Origin: Planctomycetota bacterium | Lineage (GTDB): Bacteria > Planctomycetota > UBA1135 > UBA2386 | DNA: 64,000 bases | Reading direction: 5' to 3' | NCBI GenBank assembly: GCA_020638655.1 | Contig: JACKIC010000003.1 | Coordinates: forward strand, 1-64,000 | Shown: in pieces, positions 10,931 through 18,959 of the stretch | Numbering within the stretch: the first letter of the stretch is position 1 | Layout: the number at the start of each line of letters is the position of its first letter | Translations under genes and position numbers: made by a program | The notes under the pieces: model-generated | The model's database searches: none | What the model saw: only the letters and a program-made list of their open reading frames with translations | What the model was told of the DNA's origin: nothing

Positions 10931-12763
10931 ATGAATACGCAAAACACTGCCAAGAAGATGCTTGTGGTCGCCATGACGGCTGCCGCCGGGCTCTGCCAGC
11001 AACCCGCTCCCCAGGTGGTCGCCGCGCGCGCCGCCGGCTTCGCCGCGGTCGCCGCCACCCAGAACCCGCTGCTCGAACTGCGCCTCGCCGGGCGCGAGAC
11101 GACCCGCCTGGAGCTGCGCGGCGGCACGCCGGGCGCCCCGGCCCAGATCGTGCTGGGTCGCCAGCGCGACGCCTCGCCGGCGGGCGGCAGCGGCTTCTTC
11201 GACGGCTTCGGCTGCTTCTCGGTCGAGGTGAACCTCGCCGCCTACGCGGGCGGCACGTTCGTCGGTCAGGGCTTCGCAGTCGCGCCGGCGCTCGACGGCA
11301 GCCTGCAGCTGTTCGCGAGCAACGGCCTCGAGGTCGAGGTGCCCGCCGCCGCGCCGGCCGCGCCGGTCGCCGACTTCTCGCTGCTGCGCATCGAGCTCGA
11401 TCCGCGCCACGGCGACGCCGCGGTGCAGAACATCCGCGCCGGCGACTTCGTCGGCACGCTCGGCGTGCTGCTGAACTCGTCCGGCGACACGCTGCTCGCC
11501 AAGGTGCAGGGCAAGGTCATGGTGCTGGTGCCGAGCACTCCGGTGCAGGTCGGCGGCTCGGTCGGCTATTCGGCGCAGATCTCGCGCGACGGCGACGACT
11601 ACCTGGTCAGAATCGGCGCCGAGGTCGCGGCCCTGTGCGGCGTCAAGGCCGCGAAGGGCGTCGGTGTCGAAGGCGGCGTGTCGCTCGGCGCGGACCAGAT
11701 CCACCGCTTCGCGTCGCCGGCCGAGGTCGCCCGCGGCCTGTTCGGCCTGGCGCTGCAGCAGGCCCTGCCGAACGTGATGCGCGCGGCCAGCGACGAGAAC
11801 CTCGCCAAGGTGCGTCAGCTGCGCGCCCGCGTCGCCAACCTGTTTGCGGCCCTCGAGGCGCTGCGCGCGCGTCGCGTCTGCCGCCTGCCCGCGCTCGAGC
11901 GCGCGCTCGACGCGGCGCTCGGCGCGGCCCGCATGGCCTACCTGCGCGCCCGCCGCGTCGGCGACTTCTTCGAAGGTCTCGCGAGCAAGCTCGTCGCGGA
12001 AGCCGAGTTCGTGCGTGATCACGTCGACGGCACCGAGGTGCGCATCGCGTCGACCGGCGAGGTCAGCCTCGAGATCGGCGGCAAGAAGCTCGGCGACACC
12101 ATCGGCGCGGAGCTCGGCGGCAAGCTCAGCGGCGGCTACCAGCTGACGGTGCGCACGTTCCAGGGCTACTGCGAAGAGGCGACGCGCGTCGAACTGACGG
12201 CCTCGCACGCGATCGCGGCGTCGTTCGCGGCGGGCGTCAAGCTCGGCGACCTCACGGACGGCAACAGCGCGGCGCTCGGCCGCGGCATCGAGGTGTCGAT
12301 GAAGGTGACGCGCGGCGTGCAGCAGGTGTGGGAGCGCCGTCACGGCGCGCTCGAGGCGGCGGGCACCTCGATCGTGATCGTTCGGGAGCTCGGTCTGCCC
12401 GGCTTCGGCCGCCAGACGACGTTCACGTTCGACGCGCTGCAGCTCGCCGGTCAGGGCCTGTCGGCGGTGACCGCCGCGATCGATCGCGACGCGGGCGCCA
12501 CGCTCGGCGCGCTCGCCGGCATCGAGGTCGCGGTGTCCGTGCAGGACCGCCGCATCGCGGCGCTCGAGCCCGAGTTCGGCGTCGAGAACACCGGCGTGAC
12601 CGCGATGGTCGGCGGCGAGTTCTCGTGGGCGGATTGCGGCCCCGAGCGCAGCACCGTGTGGAGCCTGTCGCAGGTGGTCGAGCGCCTCGCCGACGTCGAA
12701 GCGCGCGCCACCGAGGTCGCGGAGTTCGCGCGGCAGGCCGTGCAGCTGGCGCAGCAGAACTGA
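10931..12763 (+). CDS. Large exported protein of unknown function
   Basis: The product is 610 residues. The N-terminus (MNTQNTAKKMLVVAMTAAAG) is a signal peptide. The first 200 residues are beta-rich (ELRLAGRETTRLELRGG) and resemble a jelly-roll. The middle, at about residues 290-370, is strongly alpha-helical with many Arg and Ala residues and could form a helical hairpin. The C-terminal third has repeating amphipathic segments such as EVSLEIGGKKLGDTIGAELG and a final helical tail. I recognise no family. It has a clear ribosome binding site 7 bases upstream, in contrast to most genes here, which suggests strong translation. It is divergent from the first sigma/kinase operon and could be one of its targets; that is speculation. 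Confidence 0.75.
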   Translation: MNTQNTAKKMLVVAMTAAAGLCQQPAPQVVAARAAGFAAVAATQNPLLELRLAGRETTRLELRGGTPGAPAQIVLGRQRDASPAGGSGFFDGFGCFSVEVNLAAYAGGTFVGQGFAVAPALDGSLQLFASNGLEVEVPAAAPAAPVADFSLLRIELDPRHGDAAVQNIRAGDFVGTLGVLLNSSGDTLLAKVQGKVMVLVPSTPVQVGGSVGYSAQISRDGDDYLVRIGAEVAALCGVKAAKGVGVEGGVSLGADQIHRFASPAEVARGLFGLALQQALPNVMRAASDENLAKVRQLRARVANLFAALEALRARRVCRLPALERALDAALGAARMAYLRARRVGDFFEGLASKLVAEAEFVRDHVDGTEVRIASTGEVSLEIGGKKLGDTIGAELGGKLSGGYQLTVRTFQGYCEEATRVELTASHAIAASFAAGVKLGDLTDGNSAALGRGIEVSMKVTRGVQQVWERRHGALEAAGTSIVIVRELGLPGFGRQTTFTFDALQLAGQGLSAVTAAIDRDAGATLGALAGIEVAVSVQDRRIAALEPEFGVENTGVTAMVGGEFSWADCGPERSTVWSLSQVVERLADVEARATEVAEFARQAVQLAQQN

Positions 12764-12792
12764 TCGCGCCGCAGATGCGGCGCCGACGCGCT

Positions 12793-13161
12793 TCACCGCC
12801 GCAGCTCCGCGGCCTCGAGCGCAAGCCCTTCTCGCTTCGCCCGCTGCGCGATCGTTTGCGCGTAGGCGCGCGTCGGCGCGGCGTTGCGCGGGCCGCGCGC
12901 CTGCACGATCGCCGGCCAGCGCGAAGTCTGGCTGCGGCGGTTCGATCACGATCGGGCCGTCGGGGCCTTCGGCCTCGGTGCGCTGCAGACGAACGCCGTG
13001 CACGAAGTCCACGATCGTACTGACATCGAGCGGATCGAGCGCGTCCTGCACGCGCACGAAGAACAGCGCCACCGTTCGCCAGCGGGGCCTGGCCCGCGGC
13101 GGTGGCGCCGATGGCAAGTCCGGCCGCGAGGAGAAGGCGCGGGCGGACGGGGGTTGGTCAT
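12793..13161 (-). pseudogene. Small exported-protein gene broken by three apparent +1 frameshifts
   Basis: A convincing small protein can be read only by changing frame three times. ATG at 13161 gives MTNP, then in the next frame RPRLLLAAGLAIGATAAGQA, a good signal peptide. The frame then moves to RWRTVALFFVRVQDALDPLD and on to GPIVIEPPQPDF, and finally to RWPAIVQARG and YAQTIAQRAKREGLALEAAE, ending LRR-stop at 12793. Each switch is repaired by removing one base; the first lies in a run of five C and the second in a run of four C. The restored product would be about 121 residues, exported, with no recognised family. It is either a decaying gene or a set of homopolymer sequencing errors. Confidence 0.6.
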
Positions 13162-13408
13162 GCCCCAGGCAGCGGCGAACGGTGCAGGGACCGCATGCGG
13201 GACTGGGGGCGCATGCAGGTGGTGGGCCGGTCGTCGGGGCCCTGCCATCGAGACTTCAGGCGACGTCCCTGGCCTTGCGACAGCACCCATGCGGTGCAGC
13301 TTCCGCAGGCCGCGCTGCGTCAGCGCAAGCTGGGTTGACGTATCGGCGAGACCGCGGGAACGTAGGCACACGCAGCAACCGCAGCTCGTATCACCGATCC
13401 GCGTGCCG
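13162..13408. other. Divergent intergenic region upstream of the glycan locus
   Basis: No gene is visible. A TTGACG at 13336-13341 on the plus strand is a candidate -35 for the SGNH-like gene, but I could not place a convincing -10 at normal spacing. Confidence 0.35.
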
Positions 13409-14650
13409 ATGTACCCGAGAGCAAGACAGCAGGCCGGATCCAGACTCCTCGTGATCTGGGGGGCGTTCCTGGTGGTGGCGGGCTTCGCAACGAACCAGTG
13501 GGTGCTCTCCTGCTGGTCCGAGGTGCAGTCGTCTCCATCGTGGTTGCAGGTCGTGAGCTGGACCCTGTTGGGTATCGGTGCCACGACGATCCTCCTCAGG
13601 CGGCGGCCGATCGTTCAGAAGCTCAGCGTGGCGATGTTCGCGGCCTGCGTCGTGAGCCCGCCGGTCGCGGAATTGGCGCTCCGGATCTCCTTGAAGGTCG
13701 AGTCTTCTCCGACCCGCAACGCGAACCTCTACGCGGACTACTACTCCGAGGACGACTACTGGATCCTGCACCTGCGGTGGTTTCCACCTTGGGTGCCGAG
13801 CCCTGCCCGCGTCCACCCGGAGCTCGGCTGGTCCCAGGCCAACGTCACCGCCGAGAATCCTCTGGGGCTCTACCAGAAGACGATCGATCGCATGCGTGAT
13901 CCTCGTCCGCAGGTGGCGTTCTACGGTGACTCCTACGTGGCCGGGTCCGCCCCGGAGCCCGATCACATCCCTGCCTGGATCGAACAGCAACTCGAGGACA
14001 CGGTCGTGCTCGACCTCGGCGTCCATGGGTATGGCACGGACCAGATCGGGATGATGTTCCAGCGCACGCACGCCTCGTTGCACCACCCCTTGGTGGTGAT
14101 CGGTGTGATGTTGTGGGACATCGATCGGGCCATCCTCTCGGTACGGACCGGAAAGAAGCCGCGCCTCGTTTTCGGTGAGCGCGGCAATGTGACCGTTACC
14201 GGCGTGCCGATCGAACGTGACCAGCACGAGTTCTTCGCTTCTGGTCCGTTGAGTTTCTCCAGCTACGTGCTCGCGCTCGTTCGCACGCGGGTGCGGAAGC
14301 TCGTCGGTCAAGAACCCAAGTGTGGAGAGAAGAAGGCGCTGAACAGGTCGATCCTCGAAGCGGAGGTGGGCCTCGCCAGGGCCAATGACCTCGATTTGGT
14401 CTACGTGATCTTCTATCCACCGGCTGCGCTGCGCGGCACAGACTGGCGCGAGGAGTGGTTGAAGGACGAGTTGAATCGCCTGGGGGTGCCGTTCGTCGAC
14501 ACGAAGCCGCTGCTCCTCGAGCACTGCAAGAAGACCGGTGCGACGGTGGACACGCTCTACGTCCAGGCAGACGGACACCACAACGCCGCGGCGAACCACG
14601 TGATCGGCGACGGCGTCGCTGCGTACCTGCGCGGTCGTGGCGTGCGCTGA
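13409..14650 (+). CDS. Membrane-anchored SGNH-hydrolase-like protein
   Basis: The product is 413 residues. Two hydrophobic segments open the protein (about residues 12-30, LLVIWGAFLVVAGF, and 45-60), with a third near 70-85. A SGNH-type domain follows: block I FYGDSYVAG contains the nucleophile Ser, and the C-terminal QADGHHNAAANHV supplies a DxxH-like Asp/His pair. Proteins of this type in polysaccharide loci (AlgJ/AlgX-like) bind or acylate sugars at the membrane. The gene is 227 bases upstream of the GH-A/methyltransferase fusion and points the same way, so polymer acylation or deacylation is a fair inference. The ATG at 13409 is chosen because it starts directly before the membrane segment; a GTG two codons upstream is possible. 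Confidence 0.78.
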   Translation: MYPRARQQAGSRLLVIWGAFLVVAGFATNQWVLSCWSEVQSSPSWLQVVSWTLLGIGATTILLRRRPIVQKLSVAMFAACVVSPPVAELALRISLKVESSPTRNANLYADYYSEDDYWILHLRWFPPWVPSPARVHPELGWSQANVTAENPLGLYQKTIDRMRDPRPQVAFYGDSYVAGSAPEPDHIPAWIEQQLEDTVVLDLGVHGYGTDQIGMMFQRTHASLHHPLVVIGVMLWDIDRAILSVRTGKKPRLVFGERGNVTVTGVPIERDQHEFFASGPLSFSSYVLALVRTRVRKLVGQEPKCGEKKALNRSILEAEVGLARANDLDLVYVIFYPPAALRGTDWREEWLKDELNRLGVPFVDTKPLLLEHCKKTGATVDTLYVQADGHHNAAANHVIGDGVAAYLRGRGVR

Positions 14651-14877
14651 GCTTGCGCCTGCAGGGGGCGGTTGCAGGAGAGCCTGGTGCTCCGAGGGCT
14701 GACCAGTCCTGTCGACCGCATCGAGGTCGATCGTTGCGGTCGAACTCAGGCTCGATAGGCGGTGGGAATGCGGCGGCAGGTTGACGAGACGACGAATCGC
14801 CATGATCCTCCCGCGACAGTGGCCGGTCCTCCGTGCCGCAACTCGAGCTTCCTACCCCAAGAGCGGAGCGTGAGGAG
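14651..14877 (+). other. Intergenic gap before the GH-A/methyltransferase fusion gene
   Basis: No gene or clear promoter hexamer was seen. An in-frame GTG at 14833 would extend the downstream protein by 15 residues. Confidence 0.35.
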
Positions 14878-17850
14878 ATGAAGTCACAGCGGATCAACGC
14901 CGGTCTGTGTGTCGGTGGTGCCGACTCGTCGTTCGGTGAACTCCCCAGCCAGAGCACCGAACGACGGGAGTTCCTCGATGGGCTTGGATACCGCGAGGCT
15001 TGTTGTGTCCACCATTGCGGCGGGAACATGATGCGGACGCCGTACAGTCTCGCGGGATTGCTGGGTGCGTCCTTTCACGACGCGCTCCATGGCCTGACGC
15101 AGCCGGTTTACGAGATGCCGGTTCAAGCCCTTGCCGAGCGCATCCAGATCATCTTCGGGGCGCTCGGTGAAGCGCTCGCAAGGGCCGAGGCGGGCGATCT
15201 CGATTGGATCGGTCTCGACGCGTTGCTGGGGGGGGTGCGCCGTTTCAACGATGAGCAGTCGGGCGCTGACCGGGCGGTGGGTGTCCTGCTCTGTCTGGTC
15301 GAGCCGGCACCGAGTGTGATCGTCGAGGCGCCGCTGCGTCGCTCCCTCGAACGGTGCGGAGTCGGGGTCGCCTTCGAAGACCTCTGGTTCAGGTTCACAA
15401 GGCTGCACATCGCAGCGATGCGACGGGTGGTGCGGCGCTATTGCGTCGGACCAGGTGCCGTGGTCGCGGCGATCGAGATCGTCAGCGAACCGGACTGCAC
15501 CTGGTTGCCCGACGAGAACCGGATCGAGCGCGCATTGCGGCCGGATTGCGATCCACTCAACAAGTACGTGACCGAACGGCACCTTGCGCAGATCCCCGAC
15601 CGGACTGCCGTGTCCAGGCCATTCCGCAAGGACGATCATGGGGGCTATCGGGAGCAGGAGATCGACTGGGGCAGGTTCAAGCTGTCCGACGCGCCTGAGG
15701 TGGCGTTGCTGGACTATCCATGGGGTGCGAAGTTCGACAAGTACGTCGCCTGCTGTGCGGACCTGCTCGATCACGCGTCGTTCGCGGCGCGCGACGAGGC
15801 GGAACGCGGGCGAGCAGCGGTGCGGATCGTGTCTGGTGCCGTGGCCAACAACCTCGACTATCTGATCCGGCTCCATCGCCAGAACGAGAACGTGTTCAGG
15901 AGCTTCGACGGGATCGGCCTGCGTCCATACCACTGGCCGCGCCACGACATGCACGACCAGCAATTCGTGTCGTCCGTGACGACTTCTGGATGGCAGGGGG
16001 CCACTCCGCGCCGGTTTGCAAGCGACTACTGCAACCGCTTCGACTTCCTCGCAGAGATCGCTGCCCTGTGTAAACGGAAGACGCCGAAGGACAGCTTCGG
16101 CCTGGCCGGGAAGACGCTCTGGCTGACCGAGTTCGGTGTGCCGACCAAGGGCGCCGGGACGCATGTCGGCGCCGGCACCCGACAGTTGCGCAATCTGTTC
16201 GTCTACCGGCGCGGTGAAGCACCGCCGAGCGGCGTCCATGCGATCGTCTGGGAAGACAAGTGGGATCGATTCCTCGAGCAGGTCACGCCCCAGTTCCTGG
16301 CCGACAACTGCGTGGAGACCATGTTGCTCCATTCGATGCGGCCAACCTGCTCGGGGGACACTGGCGACGATGGACGCAGCGACTTCGCCTTGTTCGAAGC
16401 CGACTGCGAGACGCCGCGAATGGAGCGCGCGACGTTCCGTCGTCTGCTGGCGCGCCTCGGGGAACTGACTGGTCGCATGCCCGACGTCGACTGGTTTGCG
16501 CAGCAGACGCGGGTGAACGGCATTGCCGGGCAGCGGACGGGCGCGCCGCTCAGCGACTGGACTGCCGTGGACCCGTCGTGGATCCCCGAAGCTCCCGGCA
16601 TGACCCAGATCGATGAGCTCCGATACCTCTATTGGGCCTGCGCCAGCACGTTCGAGGGTCGTGGTCGGGTGGTCGAGTTGGGCTCGTTCCTCGGCCGCAC
16701 GACCGCAGCGCTCGCGGCGGGCCTTGCCGCCTCCGCACACCCCGATGTGCGCGTCGTGTCGATCGACAGCCACATCTGGGACCCGTGGACGTTCGAGCAC
16801 TACGGCGAGTTCGCGATCGCCTGTCTGTCGCCCGACCAGCGTCGCCGACTGCCCGCGGAGGCCATCTCGCCGTCGGCGGGTGGGAGCTTCCGGCCGTTGT
16901 TCGACATCTATACGGAGGCCGTCCAGCGCAACGTCGAGGGGTTGTCGTTGAACCTTGACGACTGCGATTGGACCGGTGAATCGATCGAGATCTTGTTCGT
17001 CGATGCGGCGAAGTCCTGGGCGACGCTCGACAACATCGTCGAGCAGTTCTTCCCGTGCCTGGTCGACGGGGCGACGGTGATCCACCAGGACTACAAGCAC
17101 TTCTTCACTTATTGGTTGCACCCGGTGACCGAGCGCATGATCGAGGACGGACTGCTGACCCCGACGGTGGACGTGCGCGGCACATCGACTCAGGGCTACC
17201 TCTACCGCAAGCCGGAGAAGCTCGACTTGGGGCGCTACCTGCGGGCGGCTTTCGAGACCGACGAGGTCGATCGTCTGCTCGAACGGTCGCGCAGCCGATA
17301 TGCGCTGCCCGAAGCGATCACCGTCGCTGGCGCACAAGTGCATCACTACTTGGACACCGGCCGGCGGGCGGATGCCGCCCGGCTGTTCGCGGCCACGATC
17401 ACGGCGGGCGGGTTCCGCGACGACTACGGCCTGACCGACCTGTTCTCCTTGATGGCCGATCGGTTCGAGCCACTCTGGGATCGGGTGGTCGCAGGTCGGC
17501 GCAGCCGCGTTCGGCGGGTCGGCAACAGCGGGGTCGTGCTCGAGGTGGAGCGCGTCGGCAAGCAGGGTGTGGTCGAACTCACCATGGAGTCAGAGCCCGG
17601 CGCGTCGTTCGTCGTCCATGTCGGCCCGCACGAGGATGCGGCCGGATCGGGGGCATGTGCGGCGCCGATTTCGGTTCGGGTGGCCGTGGCAGGCGGTCGG
17701 GCGCCATCTTTCGAGCGCGAGCTGGCGGTTGCCGCCGGAGTGCTCTGTCCGGTAGCCGCACCGCTGCACGGCGGGCGGGCCACGGTGCGCATCGAGGCCT
17801 CGGCACCGATCCTGTTGCGGGCGCCGATGATTCTTCGGCCCGTGGGATGA
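14878..17850 (+). CDS. GH-A clan glycosidase-like domain fused to a SAM-dependent methyltransferase domain
   Basis: The product is 990 residues and has no signal peptide. Residues 1-545 form a TIM-barrel-like domain paralogous to the 540-residue protein at 27916-29538. Clan GH-A landmarks are the acid/base Glu204 in EIVSEPD (usually NEP; here Asn is Ser203) and the nucleophile Glu418 in WLTEFGVPTK. Residues about 570-790 form a class I methyltransferase of the Methyltransf_24 type: VVELGSFLGRTTAALA (SAM loop), VVSIDSHIWDP and EILFVDAAKSW. The last 100 or so residues are a beta-sandwich-like tail. The ATG at 14878 is chosen because MKSQRINAGLCVGGAD aligns with the paralogue start MRITKHAGFCAGGPD. 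A cytosolic role in trimming or methylating a glycan or its precursor is inferred from the neighbouring glycosyltransferases. Confidence 0.8.
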   Translation: MKSQRINAGLCVGGADSSFGELPSQSTERREFLDGLGYREACCVHHCGGNMMRTPYSLAGLLGASFHDALHGLTQPVYEMPVQALAERIQIIFGALGEALARAEAGDLDWIGLDALLGGVRRFNDEQSGADRAVGVLLCLVEPAPSVIVEAPLRRSLERCGVGVAFEDLWFRFTRLHIAAMRRVVRRYCVGPGAVVAAIEIVSEPDCTWLPDENRIERALRPDCDPLNKYVTERHLAQIPDRTAVSRPFRKDDHGGYREQEIDWGRFKLSDAPEVALLDYPWGAKFDKYVACCADLLDHASFAARDEAERGRAAVRIVSGAVANNLDYLIRLHRQNENVFRSFDGIGLRPYHWPRHDMHDQQFVSSVTTSGWQGATPRRFASDYCNRFDFLAEIAALCKRKTPKDSFGLAGKTLWLTEFGVPTKGAGTHVGAGTRQLRNLFVYRRGEAPPSGVHAIVWEDKWDRFLEQVTPQFLADNCVETMLLHSMRPTCSGDTGDDGRSDFALFEADCETPRMERATFRRLLARLGELTGRMPDVDWFAQQTRVNGIAGQRTGAPLSDWTAVDPSWIPEAPGMTQIDELRYLYWACASTFEGRGRVVELGSFLGRTTAALAAGLAASAHPDVRVVSIDSHIWDPWTFEHYGEFAIACLSPDQRRRLPAEAISPSAGGSFRPLFDIYTEAVQRNVEGLSLNLDDCDWTGESIEILFVDAAKSWATLDNIVEQFFPCLVDGATVIHQDYKHFFTYWLHPVTERMIEDGLLTPTVDVRGTSTQGYLYRKPEKLDLGRYLRAAFETDEVDRLLERSRSRYALPEAITVAGAQVHHYLDTGRRADAARLFAATITAGGFRDDYGLTDLFSLMADRFEPLWDRVVAGRRSRVRRVGNSGVVLEVERVGKQGVVELTMESEPGASFVVHVGPHEDAAGSGACAAPISVRVAVAGGRAPSFERELAVAAGVLCPVAAPLHGGRATVRIEASAPILLRAPMILRPVG

Positions 17851-17914
17851 GCCGCCGCCTTCGCCGGTTCGGCTGTTCGAAGTCGTCCGCGGGTTTGGAC
17901 ACCGAAGCCGCAGC

Positions 17915-17920
17915 TACGAT
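17915..17920 (+). promoter_or_regulatory. -10-like TACGAT before the GT2 gene
   Basis: TACGAT ends 9 bases before the GTG start at 17930, with no ribosome binding site between (ACTCACCGC). It belongs to the recurring start-proximal hexamer set. Confidence 0.4.
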
Positions 17921-17929
17921 ACTCACCGC

Positions 17930-18769
17930 GTGACACCACTCGTCTCCGTCTGCGTGCCCACCTACAACGGCGGGCGCTACCTCGGCGAGAGCCTGGACAG
18001 CATCCTGCAGCAGGGGGTCCGGGACCTCGAGATCATCGTTGGGGACGATGCCTCGACCGACGACAGCGCCGCGGTGGCGGAGGCGCGTCGGGACCCGCGG
18101 CTGCGGCTGCTGCGCTTCGGCGAGCGGGCGGGTCTTGCGGGCAACTGGAGCCGGACGGTCGCCGGGGCGCGCGGCCGGTACGTCGCGCTGGTCGGTCAGG
18201 ACGACCGTGTGGAGCCCTTCTGGGCGGAGCGGCTCGTGGGGCTGCTGGAGGCGCACCCGCAGGCGGATCTGGCCTTCGGGCGCCGCAGCTTCGTGTTCAC
18301 CGACGAGCACAGCCGTTCACTGCTCGGGGATTTCTTCGAGCGCGTCTATCCCGCCATCCTCGAACCGTTCTACTCGAGCATCGGGACCGTCATCACGCCG
18401 GACGAGATGGTCGGGGCGGCGATGCGGAACTGCTTCGAGATAAACCTCGTCGGCGAGCCGAGCTTCGTGATGTTCCGCCGCGACCACGCCGCGGTTCGTG
18501 CGGGCTTCGACGCCAACATGTGGCAGATGGTCGACTGGGAGTACTTCACGCGGTTCTTCGTGGACCGCCCGATCCTGCATTGCGCCGATCGGCTCGGGAC
18601 CTACCGGATCCATGCTGGCGGCGCCTCGGTCGACAGCATGCAGCAGCGCCGACACCACGAGGAATACCACTACCTGCTCGGCGTGGTGCTGCGTCGCTTC
18701 GCTGCGCTGCTGGACCATGAACAGACGGCGCGACTGCAGCAGCGGCGGCAGGAGATCCGGTCGGCCTGA
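17930..18769 (+). CDS. Family 2 glycosyltransferase
   Basis: The product is 279 residues, a single GT-A domain. The family 2 opening VSVCVPTYNGGRYLGESLDS is followed by the nucleotide-binding Asp in IIVGDDASTDDS and a metal-binding DXD-like LVGQDDRVEP. The acceptor region ends with MVDWEYFTRFF, the usual [E/D]D-type catalytic-base segment (here DWE). The C-terminus has YRIHAGGAS, common in EPS transferases. There is no membrane segment, so it acts in the cytoplasm on nucleotide sugars with a lipid-linked or protein acceptor. It starts with GTG, 79 bases after the fusion gene. Sugar specificity cannot be read from the sequence. Confidence 0.9.
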   Translation: MTPLVSVCVPTYNGGRYLGESLDSILQQGVRDLEIIVGDDASTDDSAAVAEARRDPRLRLLRFGERAGLAGNWSRTVAGARGRYVALVGQDDRVEPFWAERLVGLLEAHPQADLAFGRRSFVFTDEHSRSLLGDFFERVYPAILEPFYSSIGTVITPDEMVGAAMRNCFEINLVGEPSFVMFRRDHAAVRAGFDANMWQMVDWEYFTRFFVDRPILHCADRLGTYRIHAGGASVDSMQQRRHHEEYHYLLGVVLRRFAALLDHEQTARLQQRRQEIRSA

Positions 18770-18959
18770 ACCGCGCCGCGACGGCCCGGCGCCATGGGGC
18801 GTGCCGCGCTGCGCGGGATGCGCCGAGATCGATCAGGTTTCTGCGTCGGAGTCGACGATGTAGTGTCGATGCCGTGCCCGCGCACGGGGTTCGCGCTTTT
18901 GCGGCCGCGCGCGCGGTTGCTACTCTGCTGCCTGTCCGATCTGCCCGCGGCTCCTTTCG
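18770..18959 (+). promoter_or_regulatory. Likely promoter region of the glycosyltransferase operon
   Basis: 190 bases without a convincing gene. TACTCT at 18921-18926, preceded by a run rich in GCG, is a candidate -10 about 33 bases before the ATG at 18960. The short leader contains GGCTCCTTTCG, without a good ribosome binding site. Confidence 0.35.

Noticed and set aside
10799..13117. Long minus-strand frame opposite the exported protein at 10931
   Set aside because: Only its first 100 or so residues make sense, and they belong to the frameshifted gene at 12793-13161. The rest is low-complexity Arg/Ala sequence.
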